Of a stretch of DNA of 64,000 nt, positions 43,624-52,041 are shown one piece after another. The stretch lies in contig NZ_NWVL01000019.1 in the NCBI RefSeq assembly GCF_002382885.1, positions 47,895-111,894 of the forward strand, read 5' to 3'. The notes under the pieces are model-generated. The model had not been told where the DNA came from, did not search any database, and was given only the letters and a program-made list of their open reading frames with translations. Each line of letters begins with the position of its first letter. The stretch's first letter is position 1. This DNA comes from Streptomyces sp. WZ.A104. GTDB taxonomy: Bacteria > Actinomycetota > Actinomycetes > Streptomycetales > Streptomycetaceae. Position numbers and translations under genes: made by a program.

Positions 43624-44703
43624 ATGGCCGACAGCACGCTTGACCTCACTCTGGACGGACCCGCGCTCACCGCCCGGCTCGTCGATCTCCCCTCGGTCAG
43701 CGGGGAGGAGAAGGCCCTCGCCGACGCGATCGAATCGGCTCTGCGCGCCCTGCCCCACCTGACCGTCGACCGGCACGGCAACAACGTCGTCGCCCGGACG
43801 AACCTGGGCCGCTCCGAGCGCGTCGTCCTCGCCGGGCACATCGACACCGTGCCGATCGCCGACAACGTCCCCTCGCGGCTCGACGCGGACGGCATCCTCT
43901 GGGGCTGCGGGACCTCCGACATGAAGTCCGGCGTGGCCGTCCAGCTGCGGATCGCCGCGACGGTCCCCGAGCCCAACCGCGATCTGACCTTCATCTTCTA
44001 CGACAACGAAGAGGTCGCCGCCCACCTCAACGGCCTCGGCCACATCGCCGAAGCCCACCCCGACTGGCTCGCCGGAGACTTCGCGGTCCTCCTGGAGCCC
44101 TCCGACGGCGAGGTCGAGGGCGGCTGCCAGGGCACGCTCCGGGTTCACCTGCGTACGACGGGGGAGCGGGCGCACTCCGCGCGCAGCTGGATGGGTTCCA
44201 ACGCCGTCCACGCCGCCGCCCCGATCCTGGCGGCCCTCGCCGCGTACGAGCCCCGCCGCCCGGTCATCGACGGCCTCGAATACCACGAGGGCCTCAACGC
44301 CGTCGGCATCGAGGGCGGCGTAGCCACCAACGTCATCCCGGACGCCTGCACCGTCGTCGTCAACTACCGCTACGCCCCCGACCGCAGTGAGGAGGAGGCG
44401 ATCGCCCACGTCCGCGAGGTCTTCGCGGACTGCGGCGTGGCCGAGTTCGTCATCGACGACCACTCCGGCGCGGCCATGCCCGGACTCTCCCACCCCGCCG
44501 CCCAGGCGTTCATGACCGCGGTCGGCGGCACCGCGCGGCCCAAGTTCGGCTGGACCGACGTCTCCCGCTTCGGCGCCCTCGGCGTCCCCGCGGTGAACTA
44601 CGGCCCCGGCGACCCGATGTACGCCCACAAGCGCGACGAGCACGTGGCGGTCGAGAAGATCACCCACTGCGAGGACCGCCTCCGCTCCTGGCTGACCGGC
44701 TGA
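43624..44703 (+). CDS. dapE: Succinyl-diaminopimelate desuccinylase DapE
   Basis: This 359-residue di-zinc M20 hydrolase releases succinate from N-succinyl-LL-diaminopimelate. The ATG at 43624 opens MADSTLDLTLDGPALTARLV. Metal ligands are visible in LAGHIDTVPI (His and catalytic Asp), GCGTSDMKSG (bridging Asp), FYDNEEVAA (general base Glu and ligand Glu) and the late His in MYAHKRDEHV. The dimerisation lid is RVHLRTTGERAHSARSWMG. It belongs to the actinobacterial DapE type. dapC lies upstream, and the LOG-family gene follows 111 bases later. Confidence 0.95.
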   Translation: MADSTLDLTLDGPALTARLVDLPSVSGEEKALADAIESALRALPHLTVDRHGNNVVARTNLGRSERVVLAGHIDTVPIADNVPSRLDADGILWGCGTSDMKSGVAVQLRIAATVPEPNRDLTFIFYDNEEVAAHLNGLGHIAEAHPDWLAGDFAVLLEPSDGEVEGGCQGTLRVHLRTTGERAHSARSWMGSNAVHAAAPILAALAAYEPRRPVIDGLEYHEGLNAVGIEGGVATNVIPDACTVVVNYRYAPDRSEEEAIAHVREVFADCGVAEFVIDDHSGAAMPGLSHPAAQAFMTAVGGTARPKFGWTDVSRFGALGVPAVNYGPGDPMYAHKRDEHVAVEKITHCEDRLRSWLTG

Positions 44704-44814
44704 CCGCCGGACGCACGGCATTCCCCCGCGCGTAACCTCCCTGGATCTACGCTGGCCGGACGCAGCACGACACGTACGACCCAGCACGACGCAGGTCGGT
44801 GGAGGGAGCGGAAC

Positions 44815-45600
44815 ATGGGCAACGCCGAGGACGCACGGATTCCCGAAGGTGCGGAGGTCCCCGAGGGCGCGGTGGCCCCCGAGGAGCAGTGGCTGGGTCC
44901 GGTACTGCGCCGCAGGGAGCAGGTCCAGCCCGGCACGACCGATCAGCGGCTGCTGGACTCCGAGGGCGATTCCGAGTGGGTGCACACCGACCCCTGGCGG
45001 GTGATGCGCATCCAGTCGGAGTTCGTCGAGGGCTTCGGCGCGCTCGCCGAACTGCCGAGCGCGATCAGCGTCTTCGGCTCGGCCCGCACGCCCGCCGGGT
45101 CGCCGGACTACGAGGCCGGGGTGGCGATCGGGAAGGCCCTGGTCGACGCGGGCTTCGCGGTGATCACCGGCGGCGGCCCGGGCGCGATGGAAGCCGCCAA
45201 CAAGGGCGCCCGGGAGGCCAAGGGCGTCTCGGTCGGCCTCGGCATCGAGCTGCCCTTCGAGTCGGGGCTGAACCCCCACGTCGACATCGGCGTCAACTTC
45301 CGCTACTTCTTCGTCCGCAAGACGATGTTCGTGAAGTACGCCCAGGGCTTCGTTGTCCTCCCCGGCGGCCTCGGCACTCTGGACGAGCTCTTCGAGGCGC
45401 TGACCCTCGTCCAGACCGGCAAGGTCACCCGCTTCCCGATCGTCCTCTTCGGCACCGAGTACTGGGGCGGCCTGATCGACTGGCTCCGCGACACGGTGGT
45501 CGCCCAGGGCAAGGCATCGGACAAGGACCTGATGCTCTTCCACGTGACGGACGACGTGGAGGAGGCGGTCATGCTGGTGACGAAGGAGGTCGGGCGGTGA
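44815..45600 (+). CDS. LOG/TIGR00730 family Rossmann-fold protein
   Basis: This 261-residue protein has the LOG phosphoribohydrolase motifs VITGGGPGAMEAANKGAREA (nucleotide-binding PGGG-like) and FVVLPGGLGTLDELFEALTL. It starts at ATG 44815 with GGAGGG 8 bases upstream. In plants and some bacteria such enzymes release cytokinin-type bases from their 5'-monophosphates; the substrate here is not known. In M. tuberculosis the equivalent Rv1205 lies between dapE and folP2, as here, so the neighbourhood is conserved across the phylum. Confidence 0.9.
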   Translation: MGNAEDARIPEGAEVPEGAVAPEEQWLGPVLRRREQVQPGTTDQRLLDSEGDSEWVHTDPWRVMRIQSEFVEGFGALAELPSAISVFGSARTPAGSPDYEAGVAIGKALVDAGFAVITGGGPGAMEAANKGAREAKGVSVGLGIELPFESGLNPHVDIGVNFRYFFVRKTMFVKYAQGFVVLPGGLGTLDELFEALTLVQTGKVTRFPIVLFGTEYWGGLIDWLRDTVVAQGKASDKDLMLFHVTDDVEEAVMLVTKEVGR

Positions 45601-45606
45601 ACGGCT

Positions 45607-45740
45607 GAGCCCGCCCGGCAGAACCGAGCCCGTCCGGCAGAACCGAGCCCGTCCGGTAGAACCAAGCGCGTTCGGCAGAACCGTGCTTGTACCGGCAGAA
45701 CCGAGCCCCTCCGGCGAAACCAAGCCCGTCCGGCGATTGA
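45607..45740. repeat. Seven-copy 19-bp intergenic tandem repeat
   Basis: The unit GAGCCCGTCCGGCAGAACC recurs about seven times directly after the LOG-family gene. The first three copies are nearly identical, the later ones have diverged, and the last merges into CCGTCCGGCGATTGAGGA, a phrase very frequent between genes in Streptomyces genomes. It is non-coding. Confidence 0.88.
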
Positions 45741-45753
45741 GGACATCTTTTCA

Positions 45754-45804
45754 GCCCTCCGGCGCTTGAGGCGCGGGGCCCAGGGGCAGCGCCCCGGGCC
45801 CCGC
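45754..45804. terminator. Intergenic repeat element with GC hairpin, bidirectional terminator
   Basis: CCCTCCGGCGCTTGAGGCGC followed by a hairpin (45773-45804: outer stem GCGGGGCCC, inner stem GGGGC around AGC) matches a mobile intergenic repeat type common in Streptomyces. It separates the convergent LOG-family and folP genes. Confidence 0.75.
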
Positions 45805-45832
45805 CCATCGGGCAGGCGCCCGGCGCCAGGCC

Positions 45833-46705
45833 CTACGCCAGCCCCCTCCGCGCCACGGCCGGAGGCCGGTGCCCGGCAATCGACGCCACCATGTCCAGCA
45901 CCTGCCGCGTCTCCGCCACCTCATGCACCCGGTACACCTGCGCCCCCAGCCACGCCGAGACCGCCGTCGTCGCCAGCGTGCCGATGACCCGCTCCTTCAC
46001 CGGCCGGTCCAGCGTCTCGCCGACGAAGTCCTTGTTGGACAGGGACACCAGCACCGGCCACCCCGTCTCCGCCATCTCCCCGAGCCGCCGCGTCGCCTCC
46101 AGCGAGTGCCGGGTGTTCTTCCCGAAGTCGTGACCCGGGTCGATCATGATCCCGTCCGGCCGCACCCCGAGCTCCACCGCCCGCTCGGCAAGCCCCACGG
46201 TCACCCGCAGGATGTCCGCCATCACATCGTCGTACGCGATCCGGTGCGGCCGGGTCCGCGGCTCCGCGCCGCCCGCGTGCGTGCACACCAGCCCCGCCCC
46301 GTACCGCGCCGCGACCTCCGCGAGCTTCGGGTCCACCCCGCCCCACGCGTCGTTCAGCACGTCCGCCCCGGCCTCGCAGACCGCCTCGCCCACCTCGTGC
46401 CGCCAGGTGTCGACGCTGATCACCACGTCCGGGTGGCGGCGGCGGACCTCGGCGACGAACCCCACCGTGCGGCGCGCCTCCTCCTCCGCGTTCACCTCCT
46501 CGCCGGGACCCGCCTTCACCCCGCCGATGTCGATGATCGCGGCACCCTCGGCCACCGCCTGCTCGACCCGGGCGAGCGCGGGCTCGTCCTGGAACGTGGC
46601 GCCCTGGTCGTAGAAGGAGTCCGGGGTCCGGTTCACGATCGCCATGATCACCGGCTCGTGCGGACCGAATTCCCGCCGCCCCAGCCTGAGTGCACCGCTT
46701 CGCAT
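45833..46705 (-). CDS. folP: Dihydropteroate synthase paralogue, FolP2 type
   Basis: This 290-residue protein has the DHPS barrel: IMAIVNRTPDSFYDQG near residue 20, IIDIGGVKAGPGEEV near 60, the Asn of DVLNDAWGG, and LVSLSNKDFVGETL where the pterin lysine loop lies. True DHPS has GGESTRPG in the second block; GGVKAGPG is the form in mycobacterial FolP2 (Rv1207), which was reported to lack DHPS activity. The gene order LOG protein, FolP, DivIVA-like protein, tag also matches Rv1205-Rv1210. So it is probably not the folate-pathway enzyme, and its substrate is open. Confidence 0.88.
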   Translation of the reverse strand: MRSGALRLGRREFGPHEPVIMAIVNRTPDSFYDQGATFQDEPALARVEQAVAEGAAIIDIGGVKAGPGEEVNAEEEARRTVGFVAEVRRRHPDVVISVDTWRHEVGEAVCEAGADVLNDAWGGVDPKLAEVAARYGAGLVCTHAGGAEPRTRPHRIAYDDVMADILRVTVGLAERAVELGVRPDGIMIDPGHDFGKNTRHSLEATRRLGEMAETGWPVLVSLSNKDFVGETLDRPVKERVIGTLATTAVSAWLGAQVYRVHEVAETRQVLDMVASIAGHRPPAVARRGLA

Positions 46706-46832
46706 CCCCTGTCTCCTCCTCAGTAGCCCGCCTGCGACCCTAACGGTCGGCCCGACCGGTCAGTGCCGCATGCTGTCAGTGCCTCGTGGCACGATCGGTG
46801 CCGGACGAGGTTTCCGCCCCGGGGAGATACGC

Positions 46833-47240
46833 GTGTTCTGGTTCTTGCTGCTCACGATGGTCGTGGTCGTCACGGCGGTCACCCTCGCGGTGGTCGGCGG
46901 CGGCGGGAGCCCGGTGCTCCAGGACGTGGAGCCCGAGCGGTTCACCGATCCGCTGCCCACGACCCGCCCGGTCGGCCGGGCCGACATCGAGGGGCTGCGC
47001 CTCCCGATGGCCGCGCGCGGCTATCGCATGGCGGACGTCGACGAGGCGCTGTCCCGGCTCGGCGCCGAGCTGGCCGAGCGGGACGCCCGGATCGCGGAGC
47101 TGGAATCCGCCCTGGCCGGTGTGCAGGCGGCCGCGGTGTCGACGGGCACCGACCTGTTCAAGCGGCCGGGGGACCGGCCCGCCGAGCCGCGCGGCCGGGA
47201 GAACGGCGGCGCGGAACCGGCCGAGAGGGACGAGCGATGA
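46833..47240 (+). CDS. Small membrane protein with DivIVA-like domain
   Basis: This 135-residue protein starts at a GTG with GGGGAG 6 bases upstream. One membrane segment occupies residues 1-24 (MFWFLLLTMVVVVTAVTLAV). Then LRLPMAARGYRMADVDEALS matches the start of DivIVA domains, followed by a short coiled coil (LGAELAERDARIAELESAL) and a polar tail. DivIVA-like modules sense curved or polar membranes; this one lacks the long coiled coil of true DivIVA. It is coupled to tag by an ATGA overlap, and a similar small gene precedes tag in mycobacteria. Confidence 0.82.
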   Translation: MFWFLLLTMVVVVTAVTLAVVGGGGSPVLQDVEPERFTDPLPTTRPVGRADIEGLRLPMAARGYRMADVDEALSRLGAELAERDARIAELESALAGVQAAAVSTGTDLFKRPGDRPAEPRGRENGGAEPAERDER

Positions 47241-47833
47241 GCGGCGGAGCCGTGGCGGCCCCCGACGGAGGCCTGCGCTGCCCGTGGGGCCTGTCCGCCG
47301 AGGACTACCTCGACTACCACGACACCGAGTGGGGCCGCCCGGTCCACGGCGACGACGCCCTGTTCGAGCGGCTCTGCCTGGAGGCCTTCCAGTCCGGGCT
47401 GTCCTGGATCACGATCCTGCGCCGCCGCGAGACCTTCCGTGCCGCCTTCGAGGGATTCCGGATCGGGGCGGTCGCGAAGTTCACCGACGCCGACCGGGAG
47501 CGGCTTCTCGCCGACCCGGGGATCATCCGCAACCGGGCCAAGGTCGACGCGACCCTCGCCAATGCGAAGGTGCTCGCCGACTGGCCGGCCGGGGAGCTGG
47601 ACGAGCTGATCTGGTCCTACGCCCCCGACCCGGCCGGCCGGCCCGCCCCGCGCACGCTGTCGGACGTGCCAGCCGTCACCCCCGAGTCCACCGCGCTGGC
47701 CAAGGCGCTGAAGAAGCGCTCGATCCGCTTCGTCGGCCCCACCACCGCCTACGCCCTGATGCAGGCCTGCGGACTGGTCGACGACCACCTCGCGGACTGC
47801 GTGGCGCGCGGCGGCGGCAGCACGGCTCGCTGA
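47237..47833 (+). CDS. tag: DNA-3-methyladenine glycosylase I
   Basis: This 198-residue repair enzyme excises 3-methyladenine from alkylated DNA. The zinc-site residues are seen in RCPWG at the start, YHDTEWG (Cys and His ligands) and the C-terminal LVDDHLADC. The helix-hairpin-helix region with SGLSWITILRRRETFRAAF is typical. It overlaps the DivIVA-like gene by four bases. Length is normal. Confidence 0.95.
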   Translation: MSGGAVAAPDGGLRCPWGLSAEDYLDYHDTEWGRPVHGDDALFERLCLEAFQSGLSWITILRRRETFRAAFEGFRIGAVAKFTDADRERLLADPGIIRNRAKVDATLANAKVLADWPAGELDELIWSYAPDPAGRPAPRTLSDVPAVTPESTALAKALKKRSIRFVGPTTAYALMQACGLVDDHLADCVARGGGSTAR

Positions 47834-47862
47834 AGGGTTACCGACTCCCGGGGCGGAAGGGG

Positions 47863-48675
47863 CTACTTCCCGAGGTAGACCGGCTTCTCCTTGGCGAGGA
47901 ACGCCTCGACCGCGATGGTGTGGTCCGCCGACGCGCCCGCCCGGGTCTGGAGTACGTCCTCCTTCTCCAGCGCCTCGGCGAGCGTGTGCCCCGCGCCGTA
48001 GGCCATCGACTCCTTCAGCGCCGCGTACGCCACCGTGGGCCCGTCGGCCAGGGTTCGGGCCACCGAGGCGGCCTGCTCGGCCAGCTCGGCTGCCGGGACA
48101 ACGCGGTTGACGATGCCCAGCTCGTACGCGTCCTGGGCGGAGATCGAACGCGGGAAGAACAGCAGATCGGCGGCGCGGCTCTGCCCGATCAGCCGGGGCA
48201 GCGTCCAGGACACGCCGGAGTCGGCGGTCAGCGCGACGCCCGCGAACGAGGTGTTGAAGGAGGCGGTGTCGGCCACCACCCGGTAGTCGGCCGCCAGGGC
48301 GAAACCGAACCCGGCCCCGGCCGCGACGCCGTTCACCCCGGCGACGACCGGCTTCGGCATCTCGGTGATCGCCCGCACGATCGGGTTGTAGTGCTCCCGT
48401 ACCGTGCTCAGCGCATTCCCGCTGCCCGACTCACGGGTCGCCGCGAGCGAGGCGACGTGCTCCTTGAGGTCCTGGCCGACGCAGAAGGCGCGCCCGGTGG
48501 CCGTGAGCAGAACGGCCCGGACGTCCGCGTCCGCCGACGCCTCCACCAGCGCGTCCCGGAGCGCGACCTTCGCCGCGGTGTTCATCGCGTTCATCGCGTC
48601 GGGTCGGTTGATCGTGATTGTCGCGAGCCCCTCGCTCACGTCGTACAGAACGGTGTTCGCCTGCTCGTCGGCCAT
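47863..48675 (-). CDS. Enoyl-CoA hydratase/isomerase family protein
   Basis: This 270-residue crotonase-fold enzyme starts at ATG 48675 with GAGGGG 7 bases upstream. ITINRPDAMNAMN and the oxyanion-hole blocks FCVGQDLKEH and VNGVAAGAGFGFALAAD are intact. The catalytic Glu pair of classic hydratases is partly replaced (the site near TADSGVSWTLPRLIG carries Asp), closer to PaaG-type isomerases or hydratases. The acyl-CoA substrate cannot be told. It stands alone and converges with tag, 29 bases apart. Confidence 0.88.
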   Translation of the reverse strand: MADEQANTVLYDVSEGLATITINRPDAMNAMNTAAKVALRDALVEASADADVRAVLLTATGRAFCVGQDLKEHVASLAATRESGSGNALSTVREHYNPIVRAITEMPKPVVAGVNGVAAGAGFGFALAADYRVVADTASFNTSFAGVALTADSGVSWTLPRLIGQSRAADLLFFPRSISAQDAYELGIVNRVVPAAELAEQAASVARTLADGPTVAYAALKESMAYGAGHTLAEALEKEDVLQTRAGASADHTIAVEAFLAKEKPVYLGK

Positions 48676-48990
48676 TCCGGTATCCCCTCGCTGCTCGGGC
48701 ATCGTTGCCACTGGAGGCAAGCATGGCCGACGCCGACCGGGGCAGAGATGTGACCTGCGTCTAACAATTGGCTCTCACCTGGGAGGCCGGGGTGGCGCAG
48801 TATCGCAGCCGGATCGCCGAATTGGGGGGTTTTGCGAGAGCGCGTTGCGCAAGCGATGCGGACCGATGTTGGTCATCGGGGTCCCTGATGCGGGATAATG
48901 GCGAAGAAGCAATGTGTTCGATGCCGGTGAGGCAGCGCCTGTCATGGGGCCGCCGGTTGCGATGAGCTGGTTTCAGGAAGGGGAACGAGC
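48676..48990. other. Promoter region shared by crotonase and DUF3117 genes
   Basis: These 315 bases lie between divergent genes. A possible vegetative promoter for the DUF3117 gene is listed separately. Open frames in it lack coding character. Confidence 0.4.
48869..48899 (+). promoter_or_regulatory. Possible sigma-70-type promoter of DUF3117 gene
   Basis: TTGGTC at 48869-48874 and GATAAT at 48894-48899 are separated by 19 bases, slightly long. The start codon follows 91 bases later. Confidence 0.3.
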
Positions 48991-49158
48991 ATGGCGGCCA
49001 TGAAGCCGCGGACGGGCGACGGCCCGCTCGAGGTGACAAAGGAGGGGCGGGGCATCGTCATGCGCGTTCCGCTCGAAGGCGGCGGTCGGCTTGTTGTCGA
49101 GCTGACTCCGGACGAGGCCGATGCCCTCGGCGACGCGCTGAAGAAGGTCGTCGGCTGA
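48991..49158 (+). CDS. DUF3117 small conserved protein
   Basis: This 55-residue protein starts at ATG 48991 with GGAAGGGG about 8 bases upstream. It begins MAAMKPRTGDGPLEVTKEGR and continues IVMRVPLEGGGRLVVELTPD, the near-invariant DUF3117 sequence of actinobacteria (Rv1211 in M. tuberculosis, also next to tag). It is small, charged and soluble, with two beta-strands and a C-terminal helix likely. Function is not established as far as I know. A 22-bp hairpin terminator follows. Confidence 0.93.
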   Translation: MAAMKPRTGDGPLEVTKEGRGIVMRVPLEGGGRLVVELTPDEADALGDALKKVVG

Positions 49159-49178
49159 CGCGGAACGCCCATCACCTT

Positions 49179-49228
49179 CACCGCTGCCCCGGTACGGCAT
49201 CCACGGATGCCGTACCGGGGCAGCGGTG
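49179..49228. terminator. 22-bp hairpin terminator
   Basis: A perfect 22-bp stem (CACCGCTGCCCCGGTACGGC... and its complement) with a 6-base loop lies between the DUF3117 gene and the convergent O-methyltransferase gene and can serve both. Confidence 0.9.
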
Positions 49229-49286
49229 CGTTCCGGGGCCGTACGGGAACATCGGGGAGCGACAGGGAACACCCGGGCGTACGGGG

Positions 49287-49952
49287 TCAGCCGCGCCGGA
49301 CCGCGCAGAGCAGGCCGTCGCCGACCGGCAGCAGGGTCGACATCAGCTCCTGGCTTTCCCGCACCGCCCGCAGCAGGTCCCGCAGCCGCAGTACTTCGGC
49401 GGGCTGGGCGGCGGAGTCGACCGTGCGGCCGTCCGCGAAGACGCCCTCGAAACAGACCAGGCCGCCGGGCCGCAGCAGGCGCAACGATTCAGCGAGCACG
49501 TCGAGGCTCTCCAGCCGGTCGCCGTCGCAGAAGACGAGGTCGTAACCGCCGTCCGCGAGCCGGGGCAGGACGTCCAGGGCGCGGCCGGGGATGAACCGGG
49601 CCCGGTTGGTGGCGAAGCCCGCCTCGCGGAACGCCTCCCGGGCGAACTGCTGGCGCTCGGGCTCGGGGTCCACCGTGGTCAGGACGCCGTCCGGCCGCAT
49701 GCCGTGCAGCAGATAGATGCCGGACACACCCGTGCCCGTGCCGATCTCCGCCACCGCCTTGGCGTCCGCGGCGGCGGCCAGCAGGCGCAGCGCGGCGCCG
49801 GTGCCCGGTGACACCGAGCGGAGCCCCAGCTCGCGGGCCCGTTCCCGGGCCCGGTGCAGGGCTTCGTCCTCGGCGACAAAGGCGTCGGCGAACGCCCAGC
49901 TCGTCTGCCGGTTGGCGGTAATGACCCTCTCCTGTCCCCGTAGTTGGCGCAA
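49287..49952 (-). CDS. SAM-dependent O-methyltransferase
   Basis: This 221-residue protein has the class I methyltransferase fold: AVAEIGTGTGVSGIYLLHGM (SAM motif I) and YDLVFCDGDRLESLDVLAES. It matches the catechol O-methyltransferase-like family. The start is a TTG at 49952 giving the usual family N-terminus MRQLRGQERVITANRQTSWA; AGGAGAGG lies inside the frame, so a later start is conceivable. It is divergent from sigE exactly as Rv1220c is in M. tuberculosis. The substrate is unknown. Confidence 0.9.
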   Translation of the reverse strand: MRQLRGQERVITANRQTSWAFADAFVAEDEALHRARERARELGLRSVSPGTGAALRLLAAAADAKAVAEIGTGTGVSGIYLLHGMRPDGVLTTVDPEPERQQFAREAFREAGFATNRARFIPGRALDVLPRLADGGYDLVFCDGDRLESLDVLAESLRLLRPGGLVCFEGVFADGRTVDSAAQPAEVLRLRDLLRAVRESQELMSTLLPVGDGLLCAVRRG

Positions 49953-50129
49953 CGGTGACTGTATCCGCTGGACCCGGGAACCCGCAGATGGGACCGGGCG
50001 TTGTGCAAGGAGTGGGGGAAGCGCAGTGACCCGGCCCGCGGATCGGACCGGTGAGCTGCGAGGAAGTTCCGGGCCCTGCCCGGCCCCAACAGCGAAAAGG
50101 CTTATCCGGAGCTAACGGGCGAGGTGGCT

Positions 50130-50891
50130 ATGGTAGGGGCTCCACTGGACACCACCAGAGCCGATAGGGGAGGTGCGGCTGCGCCTGTGGATCGGGGAGG
50201 GGTGCTGAGGCGCCTTCTCAGGTCGGCCGGTGAGCCGAAATCCGTGACCAACATTGCTGACCGTTCTTCCGAAGACTCCGCACCGACCGCGACCTTCGCC
50301 TCTGATGCGGATTCTCAGGCGTGGACCCCGCCCTCATGGGAAGAGATCGTCAGCACGCACAGCGGTCGCGTGTACCGCCTCGCCTACCGGCTGACAGGAA
50401 ACCAGCACGACGCCGAGGACCTCACCCAGGAGGTCTTCGTCCGTGTGTTCCGCTCGCTGTCGACGTACACCCCGGGCACCTTCGAGGGCTGGCTGCACCG
50501 CATCACGACCAATCTCTTCCTCGACATGGTCCGCCGCAAGCAGCGCATCCGGTTCGACTCGCTGGGCGACGACGCGGCCGAGCGGCTGCCGAGCCGTGAG
50601 CCGTCCCCCCAGCAGGTCTTCAACGACACCCACTTCGACGCCGATGTGCAGCAGGCGCTGGACACCCTCGCGCCCGAATTCCGTGCGGCCGTGGTCCTCT
50701 GCGACATCGAGGGCCTCAGCTACGAGGAGATCGCCGCGACCCTCGGGGTGAAGCTCGGCACCGTCCGCAGCCGCATCCACCGGGGCCGCTCGCATCTGCG
50801 CAAGGCCCTCAAGCACCGTTCGCCCGAGGCCCGCGCCGAGCAGCGCTCCCTGGCGGACGCGGTCCTGGCGGGGGAGGGCGGAACGGCGTGA
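50130..50891 (+). CDS. sigE: ECF RNA polymerase sigma factor, SigE of the mycobacterial type
   Basis: This 253-residue group 4 sigma factor is the counterpart of M. tuberculosis SigE (Rv1221), an envelope-stress regulator; it is not the CseBC-linked SigE of S. coelicolor. The ATG at 50130 has GAGG 5 bases upstream; a GTG two codons earlier is possible. Region 2 spans about 75-145 ([39 protein letters not shown]) and region 4 about 176-235 ([38 protein letters not shown]). The N-terminal 70 residues are variable. Its stop overlaps the anti-sigma start (GTGA), so both are made together. Confidence 0.94.
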   Translation: MVGAPLDTTRADRGGAAAPVDRGGVLRRLLRSAGEPKSVTNIADRSSEDSAPTATFASDADSQAWTPPSWEEIVSTHSGRVYRLAYRLTGNQHDAEDLTQEVFVRVFRSLSTYTPGTFEGWLHRITTNLFLDMVRRKQRIRFDSLGDDAAERLPSREPSPQQVFNDTHFDADVQQALDTLAPEFRAAVVLCDIEGLSYEEIAATLGVKLGTVRSRIHRGRSHLRKALKHRSPEARAEQRSLADAVLAGEGGTA

Positions 50892-51952
50892 GTGGTACAG
50901 GTCCGACCCCTGCCGAAGCGCACCTGGGGGACCGGCTCGCCGCGCTGGTCGACGGCGAGCTGAATCATGACGCCCGCGAGCGGGTCCTGGCACACCTGGC
51001 GACCTGCGCCAAGTGCAAGGCCGAGGCCGACGCCCAGCGCCGCCTCAAGAGCGCCTTCGCCATGTCCGCCTCACCTTCGCCCTCCGAGGGGTTCCTGGCC
51101 CGCTTGCAGGGCCTTCCCGGGGGTCCCGGCGGCGACGGCACCGGCTCCGGTTCACCGTTCGGTGGCCGGGGGCCCTTCGCCGACGAGTTCCACCCCGGGC
51201 TGCGGCCCTCCACCGGCGGCACCCGCACCGACACCGCGCGCTCCCCCCTGGACGGCTTCGGCTACCTCCCCGCCGCGCACGGCTCCACCGCTGTGCTGCC
51301 CGGCGCCTCCGGTTCCGGTTCGGTCTTCCGCATACACGAGGTGTCCCGCGACGCGGACCGTTCGCCGTGGCGCGGGCGGCGATTCGCGTTCGCCGCGGCC
51401 AGTGCCGTCTCCCTCGCGGCCATCGCTCTCGGCGGCACCCTGCCGCTGGAGTCCGGCGCCGAGTCCCCGCTTCGCGCCGAGGGCAGCGGGAACAACGTGA
51501 CTCCGCTCGACGCCGAGACCCGCGCCGAGAACGGCACCGACGCGGTCAGCCGCCGGGGCGGCGGCGCCCTCGCGGTGACCGGCGACGACGCGGCGACGGG
51601 ACAGCCCCCGAGCGGCACGACGGCCTCCGGGACGAACGGGCTGCCCCCGTCGCTCACGGGCACGGCGACTCCGGCGGATCCGGCCGTGACGCCGCCGGTG
51701 AACCGGCAGGCGGCGACGGCCGCACCGCTGCTTTTCGGCCTTTCCGCGCCGACCGGACGCCCCTTCACGCTTCCCGCGCTGAACGTGTCCGTGCCGCCGC
51801 TGATACGCCCGACCGCCTCCGGTACCCCGCTGCTCGCGGCTGCCCTCGGCGGCGGTGCGCTGTCGAAGCCGCCCCCGGCGGCAGTCCCCTCAGGACCGTC
51901 CCCGTCCGTGCCCGCCAACGATCTGGCGAGCCCCCTTTCCCCGCGCCGTTGA
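50888..51952 (+). CDS. Zinc-finger anti-sigma factor (RseA-like), membrane protein
   Basis: This 354-residue protein is coupled to sigE by a GTGA overlap and should hold SigE inactive. The N-terminal ZAS domain has the HxxxCxxC motif: His36, Cys40, Cys43 in [14 protein letters not shown] linker of about 100 residues follows, then one membrane segment near residues 160-180 ([18 protein letters not shown]). The outside portion of about 170 residues is Ala/Pro/Thr-rich with no clear domain, and is longer than in Rv1222, which lacks such a region. Release may involve proteolysis; the HtrA-type protease encoded next is an obvious candidate for part of the circuit. Confidence 0.9.
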   Translation: MSGTGPTPAEAHLGDRLAALVDGELNHDARERVLAHLATCAKCKAEADAQRRLKSAFAMSASPSPSEGFLARLQGLPGGPGGDGTGSGSPFGGRGPFADEFHPGLRPSTGGTRTDTARSPLDGFGYLPAAHGSTAVLPGASGSGSVFRIHEVSRDADRSPWRGRRFAFAAASAVSLAAIALGGTLPLESGAESPLRAEGSGNNVTPLDAETRAENGTDAVSRRGGGALAVTGDDAATGQPPSGTTASGTNGLPPSLTGTATPADPAVTPPVNRQAATAAPLLFGLSAPTGRPFTLPALNVSVPPLIRPTASGTPLLAAALGGGALSKPPPAAVPSGPSPSVPANDLASPLSPRR

Positions 51953-52041
51953 CCGGACCCTGCGCGGGGATTCGCGAACCTGGTTGAATTCCGGTGAGGG
52001 ACGCCTCTGTGGGGCGTGCAGAGGCCAGTTGCGGGGAGAGC

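Noticed and set aside
42676..45723. 1015-codon minus-strand frame across dapE and the LOG-family gene
   Set aside because: It is antisense to two well-identified plus-strand genes and lacks any family motif.
45607..45740. Tandem repeats considered as a CRISPR array
   Set aside because: Units are contiguous 19-mers with no spacers and no cas genes are near.
48768..48965. 65-codon plus-strand frame before the DUF3117 gene
   Set aside because: It has no ribosome site, odd composition and overlaps the likely promoter; it is probably chance.
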